Shown here: in pieces, positions 36,576 to 46,432 of the stretch
How positions within the stretch are numbered: position 1 is the first letter of the stretch
Layout of the letters: every line of letters begins with the position of its first letter
NCBI GenBank assembly: GCA_030656215.1
Contig: JAUSOD010000018.1
Coordinates: 1 to 64,000, forward strand
Direction of reading: 5' to 3'
Length of the DNA: 64,000 nt
Origin: Azoarcus sp.
Lineage (GTDB): Bacteria; Pseudomonadota; Gammaproteobacteria; Burkholderiales; Rhodocyclaceae
Notes under the pieces: model-generated
Seen by the model: the letters and a program-made list of their open reading frames with translations, nothing else
Database searches by the model: none
Told to the model about the DNA's origin: nothing
Made by a program: the position numbers and the translations under genes

Positions 36576-37985
36576 ATGTTGATGGTTAGTCTCGATAACG
36601 CTCAGGCCACGCCGCTGGTGGAGCAGATCGTCGATGCGGTGCGTAGCCAGATCGACGATCGCATCCTGCGTGCTGGCATGAAGATGCCGCCGATCCGCAA
36701 GCTGGCCGAGAGCCAGCAGGTGAGCCGCTTCACCGTGGTCGAGGCTTACGACAGGCTGGTGGCGCTGGGTTACCTGCGCTCGCGGCGTGGCTCCGGTTTC
36801 TATGTCGCGCCGCGGCGCGAGGGCGGCGAAGGTCGCCAGTTGGCGAGTACGGACCGGGCGGTGGATGTGGCGTGGATGATGCGCCAGGCGCTGGACGGCG
36901 GTGCCGCTCAGATCAAGGCCAGCGCTGGCTGGCTGCCGCCCGACTGGCTCGACGAGGACGGTCTGCGCCGTCACCTGCGCAGCCTGTCGCGTCGTCCTGA
37001 TGCGCGTCTGACGGCCTACGGCACGGCGCAGGGCTACCTGCCACTGCGTCAGCAGTTGCAGGTAAAGCTGGCCGAGTTCGGCATCGGCGCCGCTCCACAT
37101 CAGATCGTGCTGACCGAAGGTGCCACCCGCGCCCTCGACATTCTTGCCCGCCATCTGGTCAAGCCGGGCGATACCGTGCTGGTGGATGATCCGGGGTACT
37201 TCAACTTCTTCGGCAACCTGCGCCTGCAGGGCGCCATTCTCGTAGGGGTGCCGCGCAAGCTTGACGGCCCGGATGTGGAGCAGCTCGAGGCCTTGCTCGC
37301 CCACCATAAGCCGCGCGTGTTCTTCACCCATTCGGTGCTGCACAACCCGACCGGTGCCAACCTGTCGCCGGGGGTGGCCTTTCGCATCCTGCAGCTGGCC
37401 GAAAAACACGACTTCCTGGTGATCGAGGACGACACTTATGCAGATTTCCATCCTCATGCCACCACCCGGCTGGCCAACCTGGACCAGCTCAACCGGGTGA
37501 TCTTCGTCGGCAGCTTCTCCAAGACCCTGTCGGGCAGCCTGCGGGTGGGTTTTCTGGCGGCCCGCCCCGATCTTGCAGCAGAACTCACCGATGTGAAAAC
37601 GCTCACCTCGGTTGCCTCGAGCGAGTTCAACGAACAACTCGTGTACCAGATGCTCACAGATGGCCATTACCGCAAATACCTCGACCGTTTGCAGGGCCGT
37701 CTTGCACAGGCTACCGATGAGTGTCTGCGGATGCTCGAGCGGATCGGGCTCGAGGTCTATCTGGAGCCCAAGGGCGGGGTGTTTGTGTGGGCGCGGCCAC
37801 CGGGCTTCGAGGACGTTGCTGCCCTGGCTTCCGCGGCTGCGGCGCAGAACATCATGCTCGCCCCCGGCAAGGTCTTCCGTCCGCAGATGCAGCCCAGCCC
37901 GTGGCTGCGCTTCAACGTGGCGTTTGCGACGGTGCCGGCGGTGGAGCGGTTTCTTGGTGAGACGCTAGGAGGCTGTCGGACTTGA
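36576..37985 (+). CDS. MocR/PdxR-type GntR regulator with aminotransferase domain
   Basis: 469 residues. The N-terminal winged helix-turn-helix (about 15-75, RKLAESQQVSRFTVVEAYDRL) is joined by a linker to a class I aminotransferase-like domain (about 110-465). The PLP lysine is in VGSFSKTLSGSLRVGF (about 305). MocR proteins sense an amine or PLP and usually activate a neighbouring gene. The divergent neighbour is the small lipoprotein; the target is unknown. Start ATG 36576 follows GGAGGGAG; ATG 36582 is an alternative. Confidence 0.9.
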   Translation: MLMVSLDNAQATPLVEQIVDAVRSQIDDRILRAGMKMPPIRKLAESQQVSRFTVVEAYDRLVALGYLRSRRGSGFYVAPRREGGEGRQLASTDRAVDVAWMMRQALDGGAAQIKASAGWLPPDWLDEDGLRRHLRSLSRRPDARLTAYGTAQGYLPLRQQLQVKLAEFGIGAAPHQIVLTEGATRALDILARHLVKPGDTVLVDDPGYFNFFGNLRLQGAILVGVPRKLDGPDVEQLEALLAHHKPRVFFTHSVLHNPTGANLSPGVAFRILQLAEKHDFLVIEDDTYADFHPHATTRLANLDQLNRVIFVGSFSKTLSGSLRVGFLAARPDLAAELTDVKTLTSVASSEFNEQLVYQMLTDGHYRKYLDRLQGRLAQATDECLRMLERIGLEVYLEPKGGVFVWARPPGFEDVAALASAAAAQNIMLAPGKVFRPQMQPSPWLRFNVAFATVPAVERFLGETLGGCRT

Positions 37986-37997
37986 GGCTGATCCCGT

Positions 37998-39740
37998 TTA
38001 ACGCGATTCCAGCACCAGTCGCCCCTTGGTAGGCTGAATCGGACGTGAGTTGCGTGGGTGGAGGCGGGTGAAAATCTCCAGCTGGTCGTCCGACAGTAGC
38101 ACGGGTTCCTTCATCACGATCCACAGTACGCCCTCGGTGCACGGTGGTGTGGTGAGCGAGCCCATGTACAGGAAGTGCCCCGGATCGACTGGCAGGAATG
38201 CGCCAAGGTCGATCATCGCCTCTGGCATGTAGGTGTTGCCTTTCTCCAGCGGCAGGTTATTGAGCACCATCTGCAGCAAGGGGTTGGTCTGCTCGCCGCG
38301 CTCCAGCAGCACCCCGAGCACGGCCGGCTTGCCGTCGCTGTCGCGATGGTGGAAGTGCGCCACCATGTCGGATGCGCCGCCACCCACACGCTCTTCGGAA
38401 GGGCGGTGCAGGGTGAAGTACTCGAGCGTGTAGCGCTGTCCTCGGACCTCGATGCCCATGCCTTCGCCTACATTCACCCGCAGCATGTTGCCGGTGTCAG
38501 TGATGCGGAATCGGCTCGCCCGATAGTCGAATTTCACCGGGTCCAGTTCAACCGCAACGCCGTCGCGCAGGTCGATCGGAGACTGGCGAATGCCTTCAGC
38601 GCATAGCTTCCAGTCGGGGCGCAGACTGCCCCAGCGATCGGGGCCGGTGTCGCCCGCGTAGCTCCAGCCGTCGCCTTCCGCGGGGCGGAATGCGCTTGGC
38701 GGCGAGCTTGCTCGAACAGCCGGTGCGGCTTGAACACGGGGCGAGGGGGCGACTCGTGCGGCAGGGGTGCGCCCGGGGTTTGCCGCGGCTTGAGCAGGTG
38801 CAGGCTTTGGCGCCGGGGCGGTAGTTGGCAGCGGAGAAACAGCGGGGCGCACTTCGGTGCCAGGAGGTGGCGCCACGGTGGGCGTGGGCGGCAGAGTCGT
38901 GGATTCTGTGGGTGTAGCCGGTGCAGCAGGTGCTGCGGGAGGGCTAGGTGGTACAGCAGCTGCAGCGGAGGCGGCCATCCCGAGCTGGTTTTTCGCCGCC
39001 AGGGCGGCCAGGTTTGGCCGGATGGACGGAATCGGCATTGCGGCAGGGGTAGGTTCGGCCTTGGGGAGATCGACCGGTTTGTCGAGTATCACTGCCTGGG
39101 GCGGCGAAATCGGGGGGGCAGGTGTCTTTTCGAGTGTTGCGGGTGTGGCCGGGGCAGGCACGATGGCTGCGGCCGCGGGTTTCGGTGCGACTTCGGTCTT
39201 CTTTGCTTCGACTACCGGCGCCACCTTGGGTGGCGCCGGCAAAACCACGGCTGCAGTGGGCGGCGGCTTTACTGCAACGGTGGTTGCGGCTGCAGCCTTG
39301 CCGGCCGCTTCCGCAACTGTCTGCAAATCCGCCCCGCCGGGCGGTCGGCACACCTCGCGCCACATCCGCTCATCGGCGGTATTCGGCTCCACCCCGATCG
39401 GCGTCTGCTCGCTGACGGATTCCTCTCTCAGGACCCGCTCATTGATATCAAGGTAGACCCGTTTGATGGTGAAGAAGCTTCGGTTGCGACAATCGTAGCG
39501 GTTCAGCGCCTTGATCGTCCGATATCCTGCCGCCGTCGCGTCCGGATCCGATAGCACCACGCGCCCCCACGACACCTTGGTACCGCGGTCGGAATCGAAG
39601 ATGCTCGCGCGGTCGATCTCCACCGTCCGTCCGCGGTCGCTCAACACCTTTTGCCAGTCGGCTGCACGTGACTGTCCGCCAACTGCGAAGAGCAGGAGCG
39701 CGACGGCAAGGTGCATCGACAGGGATCGGGTGAGCTTCAT
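37998..39740 (-). CDS. Surface-adhesin-E-like / carbonic anhydrase-like fusion protein
   Basis: 580 residues: signal peptide (1-27, ending GGQSRAADW), a small beta domain like surface-adhesin protein E (about 28-110), a very long Ala/Pro-rich linker (about 125-345) and an alpha-carbonic-anhydrase-like domain (about 360-575). The last has QSPIDL and SLTTPPCTEGVLW, the latter holding the catalytic-site Thr. The zinc triad is broken: where the family has HxH, the sequence reads YFTLH with Thr 443 in place of the first His; the second His (445) and the AHFHH region remain. Start ATG 39740 is chosen for the signal peptide. It may be a surface-anchored, possibly non-catalytic, CO2 or zinc-binding domain. 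It converges with the MocR gene 12 bases away. Confidence 0.82.
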   Translation of the reverse strand: MKLTRSLSMHLAVALLLFAVGGQSRAADWQKVLSDRGRTVEIDRASIFDSDRGTKVSWGRVVLSDPDATAAGYRTIKALNRYDCRNRSFFTIKRVYLDINERVLREESVSEQTPIGVEPNTADERMWREVCRPPGGADLQTVAEAAGKAAAATTVAVKPPPTAAVVLPAPPKVAPVVEAKKTEVAPKPAAAAIVPAPATPATLEKTPAPPISPPQAVILDKPVDLPKAEPTPAAMPIPSIRPNLAALAAKNQLGMAASAAAAVPPSPPAAPAAPATPTESTTLPPTPTVAPPPGTEVRPAVSPLPTTAPAPKPAPAQAAANPGRTPAARVAPSPRVQAAPAVRASSPPSAFRPAEGDGWSYAGDTGPDRWGSLRPDWKLCAEGIRQSPIDLRDGVAVELDPVKFDYRASRFRITDTGNMLRVNVGEGMGIEVRGQRYTLEYFTLHRPSEERVGGGASDMVAHFHHRDSDGKPAVLGVLLERGEQTNPLLQMVLNNLPLEKGNTYMPEAMIDLGAFLPVDPGHFLYMGSLTTPPCTEGVLWIVMKEPVLLSDDQLEIFTRLHPRNSRPIQPTKGRLVLESR

Positions 39741-39940
39741 CGCTGAACATCCAAGGGTTCTGTTCAGAGTTTCGGCATTCTGGCGGAAATCTTTAGCGAT
39801 TCGTGTGACTGGGGGTGGAAAGCCCGACCGAACAATCCCGGTGCTTCCGGTCAACGTCATCGGCTGACATCGTTCGATGCAACGAATCGTGCGCCTGGCC
39901 GCGTAGATCACAAACTTGCCAATCCTTTCGCCCACGCACG

Positions 39941-39961
39941 AAAAACGCCCCTTTCGGGGCG
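39941..39961 (-). terminator. Intrinsic terminator downstream of the acyl-CoA transferase gene
   Basis: On the minus strand CGCCCC-GAAA-GGGGCG followed by TTTTT: a 6-bp stem with a GNRA tetraloop and U tract, 70 bases past the stop of the CoA transferase gene. The remaining bases of the 290-base gap 39741-40030 hold no gene I can support. Confidence 0.8.
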
Positions 39962-40030
39962 CTGGACTGAATCGGAGTCGTGGCAAGCCCGCCGCCCACC
40001 GTTGTTACATCGGGCGAGCACCAACACCGA

Positions 40031-41326
40031 TCAAAGCAGGTTCATCTTTCTGGCAGCCTCACGCAGTTCGCTGCGGAAGTCCGGGTGGGCGATTCCGATC
40101 AGCGCTTCGGCGCGCTGCTTGGCCGATTTTCCGCGCAGTTGGGCGACCCCGAATTCGGTGACCACGTAGTTGATGTCGTTCTTGCTGGTGCTGACGTGGG
40201 TGCCGGGTGACAACACCGGTGCGATGCGCGACACGCTGTCGTTCTTGGCGGTGGAGGGCAGCACGATGAAGGCCTTGCCGTCTTTCGAGCGGTTGGCTGC
40301 GCGCACGAAATCGACCTGGCCGCCGGTTCCGGAATACGGCAGGTGCCCCAGGCTTTCGGAGCCGCACTGGCCCAGCAGGTCGATCTGCAGGGTGGCGTTG
40401 ATCGCGCACAACTTGTCGTTGCGGGCGGCGATGTAGGGATCGTTGGTGAAATCGACCGGGTGCATCTCCAGCATCGGGTTGCGGTGCAGGAAGCGGTACA
40501 GCTTGCGTGAGCCGAGCGCGAAGGTGGCAACCATCTTGCCCGGCATGAAGGTCTTGCGCCGGTTGGTGACCGCACCGCTTTCGATCAGCGACAGGATGCC
40601 GTCGCCAACCATCTCGGTGTGGATCCCGAGGTCACGCTTGTGCTGCAACTGCATCACCACCGCGTCGGGAATGCCGCCGTAGCCGATCTGCAGGGTGGAG
40701 CCGTCTTCGATGAGGTCGGCCACATGCTTGCCGATCGCTTCCTGGACCGGGCCGATGGCGGGCAGGCCGACTTCAAACAACTCCTCGTTGCTTTCGACCA
40801 GACCGGAGACTTGCGAGATGTGCACGTGGCAGTCGCCGTTGGCAAACGGCACGTTGGGGTTCACCTCGAGCAGGATTACGCGCGCCTTGCGCACCGCGGC
40901 CATGGTGTAGTCCGGTGCCAGCGACAGCGCGAAGTAGCCGTGCTCGTCCATGGGCGAGGCCATGGACAGCACCACGTCGGCGGGTGACAGGCCGCGGTCG
41001 ATCAGCATCGGCAGTTCGGAAAAATAGGCGGGAATGAAGTCCACCCAGCCGGCATGACCGCCCGGGCGCGTGGCACCGCTGAAAAAATAGGCGTCGTGAC
41101 GGATGTTGGCGCGCACTTCAGGGTCGATATAGGCGAACTTGCGCAGCGGCAGAATCTGGCTGACCGCGACATTGCGCAGTTCGTGACGGCGCTCGGACAG
41201 GGCAGTGAGCAGGGCGGGCGGTTCACCCACGCCAGTTGGCACGATGACGGCATCACCGTTGTGAACAAGGCTTACCGCGTCGGCAGCGCTCATCCGCTTC
41301 TGATCGTAAAGGGACTGCATGTTCAT
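40031..41326 (-). CDS. Acetyl-CoA hydrolase / 4-hydroxybutyrate CoA-transferase family
   Basis: 431 residues, the cat1/4-hydroxybutyrate CoA-transferase family. Family blocks seen are GYGGIPDAVVMQL (about 217), HTEMVGDG (about 237, holding the glutamate that carries CoA in the family), PYSGTGGQVDF (about 343) and VVTEFGVAQLRGKS (about 398). It moves CoA between acyl groups or releases acetate from acetyl-CoA; the substrate is not readable from the sequence. Start ATG 41324-41326. Divergent from bluB over 147 bases. Confidence 0.88.
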   Translation of the reverse strand: MNMQSLYDQKRMSAADAVSLVHNGDAVIVPTGVGEPPALLTALSERRHELRNVAVSQILPLRKFAYIDPEVRANIRHDAYFFSGATRPGGHAGWVDFIPAYFSELPMLIDRGLSPADVVLSMASPMDEHGYFALSLAPDYTMAAVRKARVILLEVNPNVPFANGDCHVHISQVSGLVESNEELFEVGLPAIGPVQEAIGKHVADLIEDGSTLQIGYGGIPDAVVMQLQHKRDLGIHTEMVGDGILSLIESGAVTNRRKTFMPGKMVATFALGSRKLYRFLHRNPMLEMHPVDFTNDPYIAARNDKLCAINATLQIDLLGQCGSESLGHLPYSGTGGQVDFVRAANRSKDGKAFIVLPSTAKNDSVSRIAPVLSPGTHVSTSKNDINYVVTEFGVAQLRGKSAKQRAEALIGIAHPDFRSELREAARKMNLL

Positions 41327-41473
41327 CCTCTCGCTCCTGTCAAATGCATTTTATTGATGTGTGAAATACGGGATTATACGTATGTTCCATACTGGCGCGT
41401 ATGGCATCGATCCAGTGCGTGGGACCGCTTGAGTTAAACTTGCGATCTTATTGTGTATGGACGTCAGTTTGCC

Positions 41474-42121
41474 ATGTCCCATGCTTACGCCGCTGGCGAA
41501 GTCGCCGCTGTTTATCGCGCGATTGCGGAACGTCGCGACATGCGACATTTTCTCCCTGAGCCGGTCGATCCCGCCTTGCTGGGGCGTCTGTTGTGGGCGG
41601 CGCATCAGGCACCGAGCGTTGGTTGCATGCAGCCGTGGCGGTTCATCAGGATTACCGATGGCGCTTTGCGCGAGCAGATGCACGCGCTGATCGAGGAGGA
41701 GCGGATAGCCACCGCGCGCGCGTTGGGCGAGCGCGAGGACGAGTTCATGAGGCTCAAGGTCGAGGGCGTGCGTGAAGCGGGGGAGGTGCTGGTGGTGGCG
41801 CTGGCAGACGGGCGGGAGAAGCACATCTTCGGCCGCAGAACCTTGCCCGAGATGGATCTGGCCTCAGTGGCCTGTGCCATCCAGAACATGTGGTTGGCTG
41901 CGCGTGCTGAGGGGCTGGGCATGGGCTGGGTGTCAATCTTCGATCCGGTCAAATTGGGTGCCTTGCTGTCGATGCCGGCTGATGCGCGCCCGGTGGCGGT
42001 GCTGTGCCTCGGACATGTGGATGTCTTTTATCCGAAGCCAATGCTCGAACTTGAACATTGGGCCGAGCGGATGCCCATTGAGGCGGTGTTGTCCGAGAAC
42101 GGGTGGCCTGTCGAACGGTAA
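41474..42121 (+). CDS. bluB: 5,6-dimethylbenzimidazole synthase BluB
   Basis: 215 residues, nitroreductase-like fold. The family start AVYRAIAERRDMRHF, the FMN-binding HQAPSVGCMQPWRF and the C-terminal CLGHVDVFYPKPMLE are characteristic. BluB fragments reduced FMN to make 5,6-dimethylbenzimidazole, the lower ligand of cobalamin. Start ATG 41474; a longer frame from 41453 would add seven residues. It stands alone, about 5.6 kb from the other cobalamin genes of this window. Confidence 0.92.
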   Translation: MSHAYAAGEVAAVYRAIAERRDMRHFLPEPVDPALLGRLLWAAHQAPSVGCMQPWRFIRITDGALREQMHALIEEERIATARALGEREDEFMRLKVEGVREAGEVLVVALADGREKHIFGRRTLPEMDLASVACAIQNMWLAARAEGLGMGWVSIFDPVKLGALLSMPADARPVAVLCLGHVDVFYPKPMLELEHWAERMPIEAVLSENGWPVER

Positions 42122-42169
42122 CAACGACGTACGGGATCTGCCGCCCGATAGGCGGGGGCCGCAGGCACC

Positions 42170-42207
42170 AACAAAAAAGACCACCTCGTGAGGTGGTCTT
42201 TTTTGTT
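42170..42207. terminator. Bidirectional intrinsic terminator between bluB and rhlE
   Basis: A perfect palindrome: A-tract, GACCACCT, CGTG loop, AGGTGGTC, T-tract (stem 42179-42186 with 42191-42198, six A and six T outside it). It serves the convergent genes bluB (+) and rhlE (-), which end 48 and 25 bases from it. Confidence 0.93.
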
Positions 42208-42232
42208 GCTTCGACGCGTTCAGGCAAACGGG

Positions 42233-43792
42233 TCAGCGGTTGCCGTTTCCGGTTCTGGCCGAAAACAGCGCGGCGCGCGGTGCAGGGCTGCGGCGCTCGG
42301 ACGGCTGTGGCGCACGGTTGCCATTTGCTTCCGGACGGTTGCGGTTGCCACCGTTGTTGCCATTCGCTTCAGGGCGGTTCGGTGCGCTGCGATTGCCGTC
42401 AACTTCGGTACGCGGGGCATTGGCCGGGCGCGCGCGGTTGCCATCGGCTTCGCCGCGTGCGCGCTGGGGCGCACGGCTGGCCGGTTGGCCGCCATTGGCG
42501 GGGCCGCGTCCGGCAGGGCGCTCGTTACGCGTCGCCGGTGCGTTTGCGGGTTTGCGGTCCTGGTTCGAGCGGCCGCCACCACCACCGCGACGCGGCATCG
42601 GTTCGCGACGCTGATCTGCGTCATGTGCTTCCTCAGCGCCGGCGCTGGGTACGAAGCCTTCGGCGGTGACGCGGTCGATCTTGCGCCGCATCACGCGTTC
42701 GATGTCGGCGAGCATCTTCACTTCTTCCCGATCAACCAGCGAGATCGCGTTGCCGGTAGCGCCTGCCCGACCGGTACGGCCGATGCGATGCACATAGTCT
42801 TCGGGGACGTTGGGCAGCTCGAAATTCACCACTTGCGGCAGTTGGTCGATGTCCAGGCCGCGTGCGGCGATGTCGGTTGCAACGAGCACCGGGAGCGAGC
42901 CGTCCTTGAACTGCGACAGTGCCCGGGTACGCGCAGCCTGGCTCTTGTTGCCGTGGATCGCCGCCGACTCGATGCCGTGCTTGGTGAGGTATTCGGCCAG
43001 CTTGTTCGCGCCGTGCTTGGTGCGGGTGAAGACCAGCGCCTGGAACCACTGGCGCTCTTTGATCAGCCACGCCAGCAGTTCGCGCTTCTGCTTCTGCCCG
43101 ATCATGTAGGCCGACTGCTCGACCAGCTCGGTGGCCGTGTTGCGCGGGGCCACTTCGACGCAGGCCGGCTTGTGCAGCAGGGTGTTGGCCAGTTCGCGGA
43201 TTTCCTCCGAGAAGGTCGCCGAGAACAGCAGGTTCTGACGCTTCTTGGGCAGCAGCGCGAGGACCTTGCGGATGTCACGGATGAAACCCATGTCGAGCAT
43301 GCGGTCGGCTTCGTCGAGAATCAGGATCTCGACCCCCGACAAATCGAGCGTGCGCTGGCCGACGTGATCCAGCAGCCGCCCCGGGGTGGCAACCAGAATG
43401 TCGACGCGCTTCTTGAGCGCCGCGATCTGCGGGTTGATGTTCACCCCGCCGAACATCACCATCGAGGTGAGCGGAACGTGCTTGCCATAAGTTTTGACCG
43501 ATTCCTCGACCTGGGCCGCGAGTTCGCGGGTGGGGGTCAGGATAAGGCAGCGCGGACGGCCGTTGGGGTGCGGATGTACATGAGTCTGCGACAGGATGTG
43601 CAGTACCGGCAGGGTGAAGCCGGCCGTCTTGCCGGTGCCGGTTTGCGCCGCTGCCAGCAAATCTCCACCGGCCAGGACTTGCGGAATGGCCTGTGCCTGG
43701 ATCGGCGTGGGTGTGGTGTAGCCGGCTTCCGAAATGGCGCGCAGCAAGGGTTCGGCCAGTCCGAGACTGGCAAAGTTTGATTCTGTGTTCAT
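42233..43792 (-). CDS. rhlE: DEAD-box RNA helicase, RhlE-like
   Basis: 519 residues. Helicase core motifs are [12 protein letters not shown] (I), PTRELAAQ (Ia), TPGRLLDH (Ib), LDEADRML (II), FSATF (III) and [10 protein letters not shown] (VI). The tail after about residue 385 is low complexity, rich in Arg, Gly, Asn, Pro, with NGN/NRA repeats, and probably binds RNA. ATG at 43790-43792. The 289-base stretch 43793-44081 upstream has no ORF I can support; it may hold the 5' leader, as cold-inducible helicases often have long ones, but no specific element was recognised. Confidence 0.93.
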   Translation of the reverse strand: MNTESNFASLGLAEPLLRAISEAGYTTPTPIQAQAIPQVLAGGDLLAAAQTGTGKTAGFTLPVLHILSQTHVHPHPNGRPRCLILTPTRELAAQVEESVKTYGKHVPLTSMVMFGGVNINPQIAALKKRVDILVATPGRLLDHVGQRTLDLSGVEILILDEADRMLDMGFIRDIRKVLALLPKKRQNLLFSATFSEEIRELANTLLHKPACVEVAPRNTATELVEQSAYMIGQKQKRELLAWLIKERQWFQALVFTRTKHGANKLAEYLTKHGIESAAIHGNKSQAARTRALSQFKDGSLPVLVATDIAARGLDIDQLPQVVNFELPNVPEDYVHRIGRTGRAGATGNAISLVDREEVKMLADIERVMRRKIDRVTAEGFVPSAGAEEAHDADQRREPMPRRGGGGGRSNQDRKPANAPATRNERPAGRGPANGGQPASRAPQRARGEADGNRARPANAPRTEVDGNRSAPNRPEANGNNGGNRNRPEANGNRAPQPSERRSPAPRAALFSARTGNGNR

Positions 43793-44081
43793 GCGAGAAA
43801 AGTGCTCCGGCGTCGGCCTGTCATCCGGGGTGCGGACGACACCAATCTAGGCGGGCGGGATTCGTGACCGAAAAGGTCGTTGGAAGGCGCTGCGGCCGAT
43901 TGGTCGGGCGCGCAACGTGCCGACACTGTAGACGCTTCGCGAGTGGAAAGCGAGGGAATGGGTATGAACTGCCCCTAAAACCACTTTTTTATTAAGGTCT
44001 ATTCCTTTCGTGCAATACCAGTTCGTGTCGGTGGCGAGTATAGTTCGTCAGGTTTTGCCGCCATCGCAGGAGTGAGCGCCA

Positions 44082-45260
44082 ATGTACGTGCCCCGTTCCC
44101 GATTGTTTGATCTTCGACCGCGTCTGGCGATGCGGCTTGGCATGGTGGCCGCACTCGGCCTGATGGCAGTCTGCGCTGTGGTGCTGCTGGCGCTGTCTGG
44201 CGCCGTTTTCGCCCTGATGCACAGCTGGCAGTCGCTCAACGAGGGCGCGCCGCTGACCACGCTGGCTTCGAGCCTGGCGGCCGTGTTGGCCGCCTATGTG
44301 GGTGCGCGTCTGGCGGCGGTGCTCTGCGTCCCACCGCCGGTTCCAGAGGGGGTGCGCCTGCTGCGTGACGCAGCGCCGGACTTCTATCAGTTGATCGACC
44401 AGATCGCAGCACACCTCGGCGCCGATCGGATTGATCGAGTCTGGGTTACGCGCGACATCAATGCGTCGGTGATGCAGCGCGCGCGCTGGGGCTGCGTGGG
44501 GCGTATCGACACGCATCTGATGTTGGGGTTGTCGCTGGTGCACAGTGTGTCGCGATCGCAGCTTTCGGCTGTGCTGGCGCACGAGTTTGCCCACCTTGCG
44601 GTGCAGCGCAGAGGCCTGGGCAAAGTCGGCGCTCACCTGCGCGCATGGTGGCTGAGGGTGCTCGATGCCGCGTGCGAGGCCATGCCCATGATCGAGCCGC
44701 TTGCCGATCGCAGTCTGCGCCGCTTCTATCGCAACATGCTACGGCTGTCGCGAATCGAGGAGTTCGAGGCCGACGCCATGGCCGCGCAGTTTGTCGGAGC
44801 GGGCCTGCTTGGTGAAACCCTGGTCGAGGTGACGCTCAAGGAGCGTTTTCTGCGTCAGGATTACTGGCCCAAGGTCATGGCACAAAGCGAAGTTCGCGCC
44901 CGCCCGTCGATCAGACCTTATCGCGAGATGGGGCTTGGTGTGGAAGCCGGGTTTCTGCGGCCATCCTCGGTCCGTGCGGCCACTGAAGCCCTGTTCGAGG
45001 AGGGTGCTGAGGATGCGTTTCCCTTTCACCCTTCGCTTCACGAGCGCCTGAGGGCGCTGAGGGTTCCCCTGCGTGCCGCACCGGCCGATCGGCCATCCGC
45101 CGCAAGTCACTATTTTGCCCCCCTGCTGCCAACGCTCGCCTGGGTGTTCGACCGGGCCTGGTGGCAGGACGCCCGGTCCGGGTGGCGAGATCAGTATCGC
45201 GGCGCGTCTGACAGCAAAGGGCGACGCAGCCGCTCGTCTGATCGGACCGGAAGCGACTAG
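44082..45260 (+). CDS. M48-family membrane metalloprotease
   Basis: 392 residues. Two TM segments lie near 15-45 and 60-82. The zinc site is AHEFAH (HExxH, about residue 167), with the third ligand in EEFEADAMAAQF (about 228). The architecture resembles HtpX-like membrane proteases that act in envelope quality control. Start ATG 44082 has GGAG upstream. Its TAG stop shares the CTAG at 45257-45260 with the convergent gene. Confidence 0.85.
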   Translation: MYVPRSRLFDLRPRLAMRLGMVAALGLMAVCAVVLLALSGAVFALMHSWQSLNEGAPLTTLASSLAAVLAAYVGARLAAVLCVPPPVPEGVRLLRDAAPDFYQLIDQIAAHLGADRIDRVWVTRDINASVMQRARWGCVGRIDTHLMLGLSLVHSVSRSQLSAVLAHEFAHLAVQRRGLGKVGAHLRAWWLRVLDAACEAMPMIEPLADRSLRRFYRNMLRLSRIEEFEADAMAAQFVGAGLLGETLVEVTLKERFLRQDYWPKVMAQSEVRARPSIRPYREMGLGVEAGFLRPSSVRAATEALFEEGAEDAFPFHPSLHERLRALRVPLRAAPADRPSAASHYFAPLLPTLAWVFDRAWWQDARSGWRDQYRGASDSKGRRSRSSDRTGSD

Positions 45261-46288
45261 AACGCCTCCTTCTCCGCCTCGAGGTAGGCAATGCTGGTGT
45301 ATTTGCCGATGTTGGCATCGAAGCCGAGGGTGTCCGCCGCCCGGCTCGCTACCCGCGGGTCCTTGATCACCCGATCGCGCGCCACCTCCATGCCGAGGCC
45401 TTCCTTGACTGTCGTCACGCAGTTGTCGTAAATGCCCTCGAACAACTCGCGATTCCAGTTCAGCACCTGGTCGCTCGGGTGGCCGTGTCCCGGCACCCAG
45501 ATCCGTGACGGGGCGTTCTTTTCCAGTTCATCGTAGAAGCGGAACGTGCCGAGGTAGGAGCCGTCGTCCATGTTGGCAATGCGCCGGTCCATCGCGACGT
45601 CGCCGACAAAGGTGAGTTTGTCCTGCACCACTTCCACGCAGATGTCGCCTGGAGTGTGCGCAGTACCGTAGTGGTGCACCCGCAGCGTAAGGTCGCCATA
45701 GTCGAACTCGGCGCCGTGCTCGACGATCTGGTTGGGTGGCACGATGCGGGTACCTGCGGTGGCCTGGTTGGTCCAGCGTTCCATCAGGCTGCGCCAACTG
45801 CTGCCCTCGACCCCTTCGATCTGGTTCTTGGTAAGCGGATGGGCATAGATCGGCAAGTCGGGGCCAAACGCATCGACACAGGCGTGGTTGGCCAGCCAGT
45901 GATCGCCGTGATAATGCGAGTTGAATACCGCCACCACCGGTTTATCGGTCAGTTTCCGGACCTGGCGCAGCGCCATTTCACCGATCTGCAGCGAGCCGCC
46001 CGGGTCGAGAAAGACTACGCCCTTGCGCGTGAGCACGAAAGTGATGTTGCTCATCATGCCCTGGTTCTCCGGTGTGGGAAATCCGTCCTTCGAGTAGATC
46101 ATCCACACGTGCTCCGATAGCTGCTGCGGCGCGATGTCGGGCACCGGCGGACCCTTGATGAAATCCTCAAGGTCCGCAGCAAATGCGGCGATCCGGGGGT
46201 AGCCGAGGGTCACCCCCAGTCCGGTTGCAGCGCCGGCGCCGAGTCCGAGAAAACGGCGGCGCGAGATGGAGGCTAAGGGGTGGGTCAT
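45257..46288 (-). CDS. Tat-exported metallo-beta-lactamase-fold hydrolase
   Basis: 343 residues. A twin-arginine signal is clear (SRRRFLGLGAGA). The catalytic site is NSHYHGDHW (HxHxDH), with later metal ligands in GTAHTPGD, VGDVAMDR and GHGHPSDQ. It is a periplasmic MBL-fold enzyme, possibly of the SoxH-like/quinoprotein-associated type; no PQQ-dependent dehydrogenase is nearby to support that. ATG at 46286-46288. The stop codon shares CTAG with the convergent protease gene. Confidence 0.88.
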   Translation of the reverse strand: MTHPLASISRRRFLGLGAGAATGLGVTLGYPRIAAFAADLEDFIKGPPVPDIAPQQLSEHVWMIYSKDGFPTPENQGMMSNITFVLTRKGVVFLDPGGSLQIGEMALRQVRKLTDKPVVAVFNSHYHGDHWLANHACVDAFGPDLPIYAHPLTKNQIEGVEGSSWRSLMERWTNQATAGTRIVPPNQIVEHGAEFDYGDLTLRVHHYGTAHTPGDICVEVVQDKLTFVGDVAMDRRIANMDDGSYLGTFRFYDELEKNAPSRIWVPGHGHPSDQVLNWNRELFEGIYDNCVTTVKEGLGMEVARDRVIKDPRVASRAADTLGFDANIGKYTSIAYLEAEKEAF

Positions 46289-46432
46289 GAGCTGTCTCCG
46301 TTCTTATCGGTCTGATATCCGGAATATTAACGAAAACTGATTGTTTGGGTGGGGCCGTCGTCGGGCTATCATGCGTACCACCACGAACCCACCGGGTAAG
46401 CCTATGCGGTTCGACCTGACCGTAGCCGCGAC

